This document shows positions 32,779 to 43,600 of a stretch of DNA of 64,000 nt, piece after piece. The stretch covers positions 11,023,473 through 11,087,472 of the forward strand of contig OW203724.1 of the NCBI GenBank assembly GCA_934045075.1. The letters run 5' to 3'. The notes beneath the pieces are model-generated. The model worked only from the letters and a program-made list of their open reading frames with translations. It was not told the DNA's origin and did no database searches. Source of the DNA: Yponomeuta sedellus (Eukaryota > Arthropoda > Insecta > Lepidoptera > Yponomeutidae). Each line of letters starts with the position of its first letter. The stretch's first letter is position 1. The position numbers were made by a program, and so were the translations under genes.

Positions 32779-33160
32779 GTTACATTTGCCAGAGTTGGTT
32801 GGCATTGATTGACGACCTCCATGGCGCAGCGGTAGCGCATCTGCCTGCCATGTGAGAGGTCCCAGGTTCGATCCCCGGCTGGGGACAAAAAAAAAAACCC
32901 CAGGTCTTGGATGTTTACATGTTTGTGATGTCGTTGTTTCTGAATCAGGATTTTGTCTATAATCATGCATAACTCATCATACATACAGAATTCGGTGTTA
33001 CATTTGCCAGAGTTGGTTGGCATTGATTGACAACCTCTGTGGCGCAGCGGTAGCGCATCTGCCTGCCATGTGAGAGGTCCCAGGTTCGATCCCCGGCTGG
33101 GGACAAAAAAAAACCCCAGGTCTTGGATGTTTACATGTTTGTGATGTCGTTGTTTCTGGT
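32779..33160 (+). repeat. tandem pair of tRNA-derived SINEs, 218-bp period
   Basis: Two copies start GTTACATTTGCC at 32779 and 32997. Each has a tRNA-like head with box A (GGCGCAGCGGTAGCGC) and box B (GGTTCGATCCCCGGC) at 32814-32886 and 33032-33104, then GGGGACA and an A-run. The anticodon region TGCCA fits tRNA-Gly(GCC). The spacer 32941-32996 reappears at 44927-44976, so that text is itself a dispersed repeat. Confidence 0.7.
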
Positions 33161-34243
33161 TCCTACGATACAGGGTATCCTATTGTGGGGCCAGAGGCAA
33201 TGTATGTGCCAGTATGTAAATGTTATGTTATTGATATTGGTTCCCTGATTGCTTTGGTTAATTTGTAATAATGTCACTATTTAAAGTCGTTCGTTCAGTT
33301 GGCATCCTTGCGACAAAGTATGGCGGGGTGCATTGATTAGTTAGGAAGGACAGCAATTCTATTGCGTAACAGGGTAGTTTTTCGAAATTCCATTCTTCGA
33401 CTGATTCATATGGCCAAAATTTAATTTCACGTTCAGTTCTGTAATACATGTTCATATGAAAATAGGTATACCAAATAACATATATTTGAATGAGGAACTT
33501 TTTATAAAGCAGTTTTCAAGATATCGACGTTCAAATATTTTGTGCCCAGATGAATCAGAATTTGTTACAGATAAATCAGAAACATAAATAAAAAATGAAA
33601 AACTTTAACGTTAAGAAAATTATAAAATTTGTAAAAAAAAACTGTTATATTCTATATTTATTATGAAAGTAATTATTAGTGAAAATATCACGGAAAAAAT
33701 CTGCTATATTCAACAATAATTTGTGTAACAACAAAAACATTTTTCAAACACCTTTTCCAAACAATTATTCTTTTAGCGTATGGGAAAACGAGAATATTTT
33801 AATAGAACAGAAATTTTTACTATTGCTATTATTTTTGATACAATTAGTTCTGTTGGGTATACTAGATAGTTATTATAATTGTTACACTATATTATTCTCT
33901 CTGTTTTATTTCTCCTGTTTATCACAGGAGTACCTACTTATTCTAATAACGACACTTTTGACATCAGTCTTAGTTAAGTAGTCTAATTATTAATTAGAAT
34001 TAACAATCACATTATTATATTTATTATTAACAATAGAGTGACAAAACTGAAATCAACATTAATAAATTTTTTGATATTAATCTTCCTTATTAATTTTCAA
34101 TCTTTCATAATAAAAAATCACAGTATTGTCTGCTGGATCACATTCGTCAATTATTTCCTCTTCTGAATAAATATCACGTCCTTTTTTAATTTCTTTTTAC
34201 CCGACTGCAGCGAAGCCCAAAAGGAGGGTAATGTGTTTAGTGC
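33161..34243. other. no gene supported, strongly AT-rich
   Basis: A 100-codon hydrophobic ORF at 33679-33981 lies in DNA of about 75 percent AT, with no homology I recognise. 34195-34240 carries ACCCGACTGCAGCGAAGCCC, a repeat that precedes the microsatellite. Confidence 0.35.
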
Positions 34244-34480
34244 GTATGTATGTATGTATGTATGTATGTATGTATGTATGTATGTATGTATGTATGTATG
34301 TATGTATGTATGTATGTATGTATGTATGTATGTATGTATGTATGTATGTATGTATGTATGTATGTATGTATGTATGTATGTATGTATGTATGTATGTATG
34401 TATGTATGTATGTATGTATGTATGTATGTATGTATGTATGTATGTATGTATGTATGTACGTATGTATGTATGTAAGTATG
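34244..34480. repeat. (GTAT)n microsatellite
   Basis: Uninterrupted from 34244 to about 34458 (roughly 53 units), then imperfect to 34480. The ORFs reading (MYVC)n or (IHTY)n are shadows of it. Confidence 0.97.
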
Positions 34481-35156
34481 TCCGATTCTATGTTCCCTCA
34501 TAACTCCTTAACCAATGGTCAGATTTTGTTAAACAAGGTGTCATTCGATTCGGCATCCTTGCGCGGGTGTCATAGGCTATATAAAATCATAATTATGCGA
34601 TCAGAACCGTGACGAAAAATAAAATTCGTTAAGAAGCTTCGTTAAAGTACAGCTAGGAGCCACTAGATGGCGCTGTTATATTTACTTTATTGAATTCGAA
34701 TACTAATTTTATTGAACTACCCCTAACAGGTGTGAAATATTTAAAACAGAATTTTTTGGATGACGTAGGTTACATAAAATCAGCATTAATAGAGAACCAA
34801 CGGAACAAAAAATAACATTTACTTCTGAGCAATTAAAGTACCACTTTTAGCCACTTGATGGCGCTGCTATATTTTATTTATTCTAATACATGTGTATACA
34901 TAATTTCGGCTTTGGTCTACATGTAAACAAACCATTTATAGAATTGGTACAAATGCGGAACGAAATAATTCCTATAAAGTGGTTTGATCCTTCTAGATCA
35001 TTCATTTAATTAAAAAATATAATTTTGTTTAACTACGCCTAACACGTGCAAAGTATTTAAAAGAGAATTTTGCGGGTGTCGTTGATTACATTAAATCAGC
35101 ATTAATAGAGAACAAACGCAACACAAATAATATTCACTTCTAAGTAATTAAAGTAC

Positions 35157-35722
35157 TGTAGCATTAGTTCCTCTACCCAACCACAGATGGCGCTGTTTGT
35201 GTTCTAAATTGCGGTATGGTTTTGTCCGAAGGCCCTACATAATATTAAACAAAATTGGATTGTATTTGGTGCGCCCTCCTCGGCCTCGAGGGGGGTCGCT
35301 CCCGATGTGGGTTTAGGGGTCTCTAGGACCAAAACCAGTCCCAAGGTGGTGTTTAGTGGGTAGGCGCACTTCTTGTGAGTCCCACATTGGCAGCACGGCC
35401 GGGTCCGTGCTGTTATGCATGAGCATTCACCACCTCCCTCCCCCGTGTCCTCCGGAGGGTGCCCTTTATAGGGTTAAAAAAAAAAAAAAATGTATTTGAG
35501 CGCTTGCGAATCACTTCGACCAAAACTGACTGTCCACTAATAATTGGTACGACTAGTGACGTAGGTAATATACCTCGCTTTGCGCTGTGGTGCGAGTAGT
35601 ACAGTTACTAATCCGTAATCCTTAGTAAGTTTCATATTGCTTCAATAAATAGATCCCTAAGTACGTGCTGTCGTGCTGAAACAACGTTTCTCTTCTTGTC
35701 TGCTTGTTAACCCTGTCCTACA
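35157..35722. mobile_element. solo LTR with 4-bp target duplication GTAC
   Basis: Starts TGTAGCATTAG, ends CTGTCCTACA, and is flanked by GTAC (35153-35156 and 35723-35726). The neighbouring repeat unit shows the unoccupied site (AAAGTACCAC). Without the nested LINE it is about 336 bp. The internal coding part was lost by LTR-LTR recombination. The family is not assignable from the LTR alone. Confidence 0.7.
35269..35490 (+). mobile_element. 5'-truncated LINE inside the solo LTR
   Basis: 222 bp of GC-rich 3' UTR ending CCCTTTATAGGGTTAAAA and a 15-A tail, flanked by TGTATTTG (35261-35268 and 35491-35498). A target duplication plus poly(A) is the signature of target-primed reverse transcription. 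Non-coding here. Confidence 0.75.
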
Positions 35723-35957
35723 GTACCACTTTTAGCCACTAGATGGCGCTGGCATATATTTATTCTAGTACATGTCTAAATTTACATAATATCAGCTTTG
35801 CTCTACATGTAAACAAACCGTCTATAGAAACGGTATAAGTGCTAAAAGAAATAATGCCTATAAAGTGTTTATTTCTTTCTACGCCATTCGTTTATCTCAT
35901 TAATTTAAGAAATATCATCAACCTCATAGGGGGTTATAATAATAAAACATTACTGCA

Positions 35958-36055
35958 GAGGCCGAGAAGTAAGGGATTGCTGGACGAGTTTAGGATAGAC
36001 GGCCGAGTCGTAGACGAAGCCGTCTAGAACGAGTCCTGCAATCCCTGTTCCGGCC
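35958..36055. repeat. imperfect hairpin
   Basis: AGGGATTGCTGGAC (35972-35985) pairs with 36033-36046. An inner TAGACGGC/GCCGTCTA stem extends it. It lies in the third 315-bp unit. Confidence 0.5.
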
Positions 36056-36110
36056 GAGGATTGTATAATGCTTTTCTCAAACAATACGAGGAAATATTAA
36101 TATTAAAATA

Positions 36111-36960
36111 ATTACTAGGTAATTAAGAAATAATAGTTTAGTTTGCCGCCTTTTTTATTTTTTTAAATACACTAACATATTTGAGCACCATGTTTAACCG
36201 CACAAAAACCAATACCATAGATTGTTTTTTTTGTTAATCTAAGTATGCTTACATAACTTAGTAGGTGGTTGGCTGTATGTAATTTTTCCTTGGTCAGTTT
36301 AATTTTAGTAAGTAAATTTAAAAAGTTAGAGCAGCGGACGGTAATGGATTTTCATACTTACTTTACTGGCTTAGGCCAGTAAAGTGACGCGGAAGCAATA
36401 AAAGAGAAACTTTGTGGCTTTATTTCATGGTAATAACACAAACATTTCCGAGCATGTTTGAGAAAAAATAATTAATTTCATAACACTGATATTAATTTCC
36501 TACTGACACTTAGACCAAAACTAACTGAACAAAATATATAAAGTGTAGCATGTAGGTAACTCCTTTTCCCCTGTGCGGTCATAGTCAGACAAGCTGGGTT
36601 CAAAGAAGAAACAATAAATGATAAAAAAATATTTGAACGCTCTCACTGGTAACCGAAGACGGATCCTCCGTGACCTCGTATCGTAGGACCAATGAAATTT
36701 TAAAAAAATTCTAGCTCTATTCATCTTAACGAATTTTATCTCGTTTCCTCCGAAAATAAGATTATGATTTTGTGTTAGGTTTTCTGTTCACTTGTGAGAC
36801 CAAAGATTGCTTATCTACACCTAAATATTCAGTAAAATTTTTCAATGCTTTAGGGGGCCACCTCAAGATGAATTTGTTATAGTTTCATTTTAATACCGGT
36901 AATATTTTGGCATTCAGAAAACCAAGATTTTGTATTTCTCCACGCCCATGCCACAACTCT
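36111..36960. other. no gene seen
   Basis: AT-rich. It contains TTACTGGCTTAGGCCAGTAAAG, a short perfect hairpin near 36360-36382. Otherwise nothing recognised. Confidence 0.35.
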
Positions 36961-36967
36961 AAATAAC

Positions 36968-37390
36968 TACGCCAGGCCGAAGGCCGAGCCCCATCATGCG
37001 GGTGCGAGGAAACTTGCCGCGACGAGGTTGAAGGCCGAGCTCAATACAGGTCGCGGCACGGCCGAAGGCTGTGAAGCGGGCTAGAGGAATACTCCCACGG
37101 CGATTCCAAATGCTGAGCTCTATTTACGCTGATGCCAAATGGAGAGACTATTAGCGCGGCCGAAGGCCGCGACAGTTACTTAAAGTTGCTGTTAGGAGGA
37201 ACCCTGTCGCGGCTTTGTACAGGCCGCGGCTGAAGGCTCAGACCATTTATGTTCCCATTTAAAAGTCCTTATTCTAAGTAATTAGCGAGACCGAGGACTG
37301 GGCCCAGCAATGCAAGCACGAAGAATTCTACTCTGGAGATGTCGAAAGCTGAGCGCCGTTCAGGTCGAAGAGATAATTCGTGACTATTCC
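36968..37390. repeat. degenerate GGCCGAAGGCCG array
   Basis: GGCCGAAGGCCG and variants (GGTTGAAGGCCGAG, CGGCCGAAGGCTG, GCGGCCGAAGGCCGCG, CGGCTGAAGGCTC) recur about every 50-100 bases. This makes an island of CpG-rich near-palindromes in AT-rich DNA. Non-coding. Confidence 0.55.
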
Positions 37391-37807
37391 AGTCCCCACC
37401 TACAATCGTTAACATTAAATAACTAGGTGCAGTGGAGCGTTTTTAGGCTACATAAAAAACTGACAATTTATGTAAGGATAATAAAGAAAAAAATCTGTCG
37501 TTTCCTTTGCAAATATTCTAGATAGTTTAACACCATTAGACCATATTCATTATACTAGCTAAAAAATATCGTACGATATAAATTTTTAATGCAGTCAGGT
37601 GGTACCTATGACTATATCAAACAAGTATATTAGTAAAAATATTTATGATTTGCCGAGACATGTCCATTGTCGAACAAAAGAAAATAAAGCAATAAACTAA
37701 AATTCATTTAGGACATAAAATAATCTAACGATTTAATGCATGTAAACAGAACAGATGGACCTTTAAATTTTATCGTTTTAGTGAGTCACTAAAAGGCCAA
37801 AAATAAA

Positions 37808-38252
37808 AAAAATATTTAAAAAAATAAAAGAACCCGACTGCAGTGATAAATCAACTGAAAGGGAAAAAATAAGATAACTTTATTTTCAAATGCTAATGTC
37901 GAATGAGAAGAGTTCATGCTGCTTTACTTGAGGGACCAAATAATATAACTTTATAAGCATTATTTGCTCAAACTGTTGCATTTATTATTTTATATAAAAT
38001 GATGCAATCGGGACCCATTAGAGGACTTTAAACATACAGTAATGGGTCCCGACTGCAACAATTTATATAAAATAATAAATGCAACAGTTTGAGCAAATAA
38101 TGCTTATAAAGTTATATTATTTGGTCCCTCAAGTAAAGCAGCATGAACTCTTCTGATTCGACATTAGCATTTGAAAATAAAATTATCTTATTTTTTCCCT
38201 TTCAGTTGATTTATCACTGCAGTCGGGTTCTTTTATTTTTTTAAATATTTTT
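37808..38252. repeat. long foldback: 213-bp inverted arms, 19-nt loop
   Basis: The left arm 37808-38020 is matched by the reverse complement at 38040-38252, with only a handful of mismatches (for example near 37871, 37905 and 38000). The arms open with AAAAGAACCCGACTGCAG and meet at GGGACCCATTA. Any transcript across it would form a near-perfect dsRNA of about 210 bp. It carries no ORF. It could be a foldback transposon or a recent inverted duplication. Confidence 0.9.
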
Positions 38253-38254
38253 AG

Positions 38255-38515
38255 CATACCATCTTCGAGTACTTTCTCTGCTTTTCTTTCTAGCTATTTT
38301 TTGTTGTTTTGGTGTCAAATTCTTAACTGATACGATTTTACCTTGTCTCTTTCTTTTCAAATATGTTTCTTTTATTTTTACGTAATTTCCAAAGAGCATA
38401 CTTGTCTGGATCTTTTCTTATGTTTTCCATTCTTCTACGTTTTGCGAGTCTCTTTTTCTCCTTCTTTTTATCTTCAGTTTGTTTTGTTTGTTTGTGGCAT
38501 AGTCGTGAACTGCAA
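38255..38515 (-). pseudogene. fragment of a Lys/Arg-rich insect repeat protein
   Basis: The minus strand reads KKKEKKRLAKRRRMENIRKD, PDKYALWKLRKNKR, then after a 1-base shift YLKRKRQGKIVSVKNLTPK and ARKKSRESTRRW. This basic pattern with a conserved Ser-Val-Lys-Asn-Leu-Thr segment recalls a short basic protein region often found in insect transposon contexts. I cannot name it. The hairpin at 37808-38252 begins exactly where the reading ends. Confidence 0.35.
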
Positions 38516-39106
38516 CATTAAAATAACAAAGTAGATAGAGACTGACTTATGAATAAACAGGTTTTAATGATTGTTTAAAGTTTTGTCAAAAATGCCATTT
38601 CAATAATACAGGTCCACATTTTATATTATTGTTAGTAATAAATACACTGTATTTCTCGGTTCGGTATCGATACAACTGATTGATTAGAATTCTCATTATA
38701 TCAACATTGATACATACATAACACATATAGGTATTAAGCTCTTTTTCAGGTTTAGATCATTCATACATACATAACACGTCTAGTTATTAAGCTCTTCATC
38801 AGTTTAAAACTTTCACACAAACATAACACGTCTAGCTATTAAGCTCTTTTTCAGGATAACAACATTCATACATACATAAAGCCTGACCAAGAATATAAAA
38901 ATCCGGCTCTGGGGGCGCGTTAATACACAGATGACAATTTTATTAGTGTGGCCAGTAGAAGAAATTAGTTCTTTTTTTCCCGCAATATGGAGAGGGTTTT
39001 TATATTTCTGGTCGGACTTTAACACAAAAATCTAATCAAAATTGAATTAATCTCTAAATAATAATAGTTAAATCTTAACTAAGACTGACATAGCAAAAGT
39101 GTCATA
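38516..39106. repeat. unassigned DNA with a probable MITE at 38878-39021
   Basis: AAGCCTGACCAAGAATATAA near 38879 pairs imperfectly with text ending TATTTCTGGTCGGACTTT near 39020. This gives inverted ends of about 30 bp around a 145-bp unit. The copies of CATACATAACACGTCTAG and TTAAGCTCTTTTTCAGG at 38710-38860 are a short direct repeat. Confidence 0.45.
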
Positions 39107-39110
39107 ATAT

Positions 39111-39593
39111 TGTCGCGGTCCTATCCCGAACCATCTAGAATAGAGCCTTCTGGAAGCCTATCGAATAGTCGCCGCATGCTGCGTTTTAGTAAACAATAAA
39201 ACGCTGCAAGCAATAGTAACTCGTATGTCCACTAGTATAAGGTTCAAATCTCTTTGAAAAGGACTTTGTTCTAGAGTCGTTGCCACGTGCACCGAGTGTA
39301 GGTACGTACTTGAATGTTCTAGAATCCTTGCCGGCGGATATAAATAGCGGTCGCCGCGGCGCGCCGTCAGTTCCGTTTGGAATAGCGAAGAGTAAACTTC
39401 GAGCGAACATACCTGCGATACGAGCGATAACCTACGTCCTCAGCGATACTATTGGACTTCGATTGAACCTGCGATTGGAATCTACGTGTGGACTTCGTGT
39501 CGTGAAGACCTGCAGACCAGACCCTGCGTGAATAAATCCTAAGAAGTTCTCATTGGCGTTTTACATCCAAATCCAGAACCCTAGCCCGTAACA
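39111..39593 (+). repeat. 5' LTR with TATA box
   Basis: Starts TGTCGCGGTCC and ends CCCGTAACA. TATAAATA at 39339-39346 and GAATAAATCC near 39529 are a plausible promoter and poly(A) signal. Confidence 0.9.
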
Positions 39594-39614
39594 TTTGGTG
39601 TCAGAATTGGGGAT

Positions 39615-40316
39615 TTGGAGATGCCACTGACTCCGAGAGAGGATACTTCTGGAGTGAGGACCAGGTCCAGAAGTGCTGCGGAGGCCACACCCACTGCCCC
39701 TCAGGCCACGCCCACCGGCCATAGGGACACGCCCACTGGCCCCGCCCCCCAGGCCACGCCCACCGACCAAGCCACGCCCACTGGCCCCGCCCACCAGGCC
39801 ACGCCCATCGAGGAGACACAGCGTATCTGCCCAGCGGCTCCGCCCACTGGCCACGCCCACCAGGCCACGCCCACCGACCCCGTGCACCAGGCCCCGCCAA
39901 GCGGTCTTGACCACCAGGTTCCACCAACCGACCGACAGGCTCCGCCTTGTAGCCACGCCCATCTGGCCACGCCCACCGAAGACATTAAACCTCCGTCGCG
40001 TACAATGGAGGTTTTGGATATGTCGTGTCTGATGGCAATGTTGAAGGGCATACGAGAAGAACAAAGAGGCCTGCGAGAAGAGCAGAAAGCAGATCAACAG
40101 GTGATCCTTTCTGCCGTTACAAAGTTCAGTGATACGGTCGCTAAGCTACATGAAGATGTAGAGGTAGTGAACGAACGGGTTTCCGAATTAGAGGATGACC
40201 TAAAAAATGTGAAAACCGGCCTCACTGGACTAGAGCAGGAAGTAAGATGGTGGACACGAATATTTTACAAGCCTTCGTCGACGGGATCAAGGATCTTGAA
40301 ATTAGGGCTGCAGTAA
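39615..40316 (+). pseudogene. gag N-terminus with Pro/Thr/Ala minisatellite
   Basis: 233 codons. Residues 15-115 are a repetitive, CpG-rich segment built on CCACGCCCAC-type units, encoding ATPTGPA-like repeats. A coiled-coil-like stretch (GIREEQRGLREEQKADQQ, then EVVNERVSELEDDLKNVK) follows to residue about 210. The capsid domain expected next is missing. At about 40245 the reading jumps, one frame away, into the gag C-terminus. The protein is truncated after a few out-of-frame residues. Confidence 0.8.
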
Positions 40317-40654
40317 AGCTTCGCCACCATTCTTCATTAAAAGAAGCTCTGGCACACGCCCTGGAAGTAGAAGCTGTGCGTCATGATCATGATATCCGGC
40401 AAGGGTATAAACTTCGAGAAGTTACGGAGGAGGTTAAAGAGATCAAGACACCTCCCAAGAGAAACTCCGGGCGCATGTGTTACAAGTGTGGGGAAAGAGG
40501 GCATCTGCAGTTCACGTGTCCTAAGAAGGAAAGGCAACCGACCAAAACAGATGACAGACTGGATGCGTGTCTCAACAAAATAGAGCAGCGTTTTGAAGAG
40601 TTTGTGAAGAAGCATAACGCTGCGCCCTCCGCCGTGAATCAGGGAAACGAATAA
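40247..40654 (+). pseudogene. gag C-terminus with zinc knuckle
   Basis: 135 codons from an internal Met. AFVDGIKDLEIRAAVKL and LKEALAHALEVEA are the end of a retrotransposon gag domain. The CCHC knuckle is CYKCGERGHLQFTC. The ORF ends at TAA 40652-40654, four bases after a GGGAAAC heptamer that would shift ribosomes into the pol frame. Confidence 0.8.
40642..40648 (+). promoter_or_regulatory. predicted -1 ribosomal frameshift site GGGAAAC
   Basis: It is positioned as G GGA AAC in the gag frame, directly before the gag stop. The pol frame is open from the C of the heptamer (40648) to the first pol Met at 40756 and onward. Both the X-XXY-YYZ form and the frame arithmetic fit. A downstream pseudoknot was not modelled. 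Confidence 0.75.
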
Positions 40655-43600
40655 AAGCCAGGACTGCGGGGCGGGTACTGGCTGGAGCGGAGGAAGCCCC
40701 AGTAACCAGAATCTCACAAGCATGGAATGGGAACAGTCTACTAATATGCGGTGCAGTGAATAAAATAGAGTGCAAAATCACCCTAGATACAGGTGCCTCT
40801 AGAACAATAGTGAGACCAGACCTGGTGAAAGCTGTAGGGAGACACAAAGGCACCAGTTTATGCAGACTTCTCTCCGCTTCTGGCCAGCAGATACCCGTCC
40901 TGGGTGAAAGGTCGGTTACGATATGCGTTGGGGAGGCGTCATATATTCACAACGTAATCGTAGCCGAAATTATGGATGATTGCATTCTGGGCCTAGACTT
41001 TATGAAAAAACACTACTGTCACATCGATGTCACTAACGGTGTCTTTAAATGTGGTGATGAGGAGAACTTCATACTTGGCGGTCCCGATGGAAATGTCACG
41101 TGCCTGAAGAAAATCGTAATACCTAGACGAGCACAAACTGAAGTAAAGGTGAAGCTGCCTTTGAGTCAGAAGAATCAGCGGAATAGGTGTGTGCTGATTG
41201 AAGATACACGAGACAGTGCAGCCAGTCAGAAATTGCTGACAGCAAGAACTCTCGTCTATGGAGGCAAGACCGCTGTAGTAAGGGTTGTGAATATAGGCGA
41301 TCGTGAGATTACCCTTAGCAAAGGTGACGTTATTGGAAGGTGTGAGGAAGCTGTTTGGATGAGAAGCTGCCAATCATCTCCAAGCTCAAACACATCGAAT
41401 ACCAGGAGTGAAATTATAGTCACTAAGCTCCTTGAGGATTCTAAGAGTAATCTGAGCTATTCGCAAAGCATGAAAGCTAAGAGGCTGCTACTGCGCTTTA
41501 GGGATATCTTCTCTGACGAAAGAAATCCTGGAAGAACATCGTTAGTTCAGCACAAAATCGACACCGGACAGGAGCGACCTATTCGTCAGCGAGCGAGGCG
41601 CATACCGATTGCCAAAAAAAAGGAAGTACAAGACATGTTGGACGACATGAAGAAAAACAAGATTATAGAACCTTCTGCTAGCCCATGGTGTTCTCCCGTT
41701 GTGTTGGTAAAGAAGAAAGATGGTAGCACAAGGTTCTGTGTAGACTATCGACGGCTTAACGATGTGACCAAGAAGGATAGTTATCCACTGCCACGAATAG
41801 ACGATACCCTGGACACATTGAGTGGTATGAAATGGTTCTCGACAATAGATCTGAAATCGGGCTATTGGCAAGTGGAAATTGATCCGAAGGATAAAGAGAA
41901 GACAGCCTTTTCAACTGGCAAAGGTTTATGGCAATTTAACGTGATGCCTTTTGGATTGTGCAACGCGCCAGCTACATTCGAACGACTTATGGAGTGCGTA
42001 CTGGCCGGATTAGTTGGGGAAGCCTGCCTTGTCTACTTGGATGACGTCATAATCATGGGTACGGATTTTGAAGACCACTTACAAAATCTAAAGCAAGTTT
42101 TTAAGAAGATAATTGGAGCAAACTTAAAGTTAAATCCGAAGAAATGCAGTTTATTTAAGAACAAGGTTAGCTATCTCGGCCATGTGATAACCAGCGAAGG
42201 CATACAGACAGATCCAGCCAAAATCGAAGCAGTGCAAAAATGGCCTACTCCTGAAGTGCGAGCATTTTTAGGGCTATGCTCATATTATAGATGGTTCGTT
42301 AAGGGATTCTCTGAAATTGCCAAGCCTTTACACAGACTGACTGAAGACAAGCAATCATTTCATTGGGATGACACATGTGAGAGTTCATTTCAAAAATTAA
42401 GAAAATGTCTTTGCGAGACCCCAATCTTGGGATTTCCACAGCCTAGCGGCCAATTCATTGTTGACACTGACGCCAGTAACACAGCGATCGGAGGAGTGTT
42501 ATTGCAGATACAGGGCGACAGAGAGGTTGTGATGGCATATTTCAGTAAATCGCTATCGAAACCTGAAAGGAACTATTGTGTGACAAGAAGGGAGCTCTTG
42601 GCTGTGGTAAAGACAGTACAGCACTTCAGCAAATATCTCCTCGGCGTGCGGTTTACGCTTCGCACTGACCACGCCGCCCTGAAGTGGCTGTTACAATTTA
42701 AAAATCCAGAGGGGCAAGTTGCTCGATGGATCGAACAACTGCAGGAGTACGACTTTATTATTGAGCACCGCAGCGGAAAGGCGCATGGAAATGCTGACGC
42801 ACTGTCAAGAAGGCCGTGTCCGGAAGACTGTAAGCACTGTGACAAACAAGAGACAAAGGATTTGCCATTGAGATTGACAAGAATGAGTCCATCGAGATCT
42901 TGGGAAGATGAGGCGATGAAAGAAGCACAGGAAGATGACGAAGATGTACGGCTCATTGTCGCATGGAAGAAACGAGGCGAGGATAAGCCAAGATGGTGCG
43001 AAGTGGCTCCTACTAGTGCTGTCACCAAGGCATACTGGGCTCAATGGGACAGTTTTATTCTTCGGAACGGAATACTTTACCGAAAATGGGAGAAACCTAA
43101 CGGCAGAGAGTTCCATCTTCAGATAGTTGTCCCAAGAGATAAGGTACAAGATGTCCTTCGTGAAGTACATGACGGCGTATCAGGTGGACATTTGGGCGTA
43201 AAAAGGACTTTAACAAAGATTCGAGAAAGGTTTTACTGGCTCCATTGTCGAGAAGATGTGCAAGATTGGTGCTGCAAGTGTGCTACTTGCGCCGCGGTGA
43301 AAGGCCCACCAACTAGAAGCCGAGGAAATCTGCAACTTTATAACGTTGGTGCGCCATGGGAACGCATTGCAGTTGATGTGGCTGGACCGTTCCCAGTAAC
43401 GGAATCAGGAAATAAGTATTTCATGGTAGTTATGGATTACTTCACTAAATGGCCAGAGGTATTCGCCATACCCAATCAAGAAGCCACGACTGTTGCCTCC
43501 AAGTTGTTTGAGGAAGTAGTTTGCCGGTTTGGTGTGCCCTTGGAAATACACTCCGACCAAGGCAGGAACTTTGAGTCTCAAGTATTTCAAGAACTCTGTA

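Larger units (their letters stand above)
34640..36110. repeat. 315-bp tandem repeat containing AGCCACTAGATGGCGCTG
   Basis: AAAGTACCACTTTTAGCCAC marks unit starts. GTAC at 34838 and at 35153 are 315 bases apart, and the third unit resumes at 35723 after the solo LTR. Each unit contains AGATGGCGCTG-like text, CATGTAAACAAACC and ATCAGCATTAATAGAGAAC. Non-coding. Confidence 0.7.

Noticed and set aside
33679..33981. 100-residue hydrophobic membrane-like protein
   Set aside because: Composition follows from AT-rich DNA. No start context, homology or neighbour supports it.
34231..34612. Long plus and minus ORFs of repeated Met-Tyr-Val-Cys or Ile-His-Thr-Tyr
   Set aside because: They are translations of the (GTAT)n microsatellite.
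39561..40097. Gly/Trp-rich minus-strand ORFs over the gag minisatellite, and similar plus frames
   Set aside because: Antisense or out-of-frame shadows of the GC-rich coding repeat.
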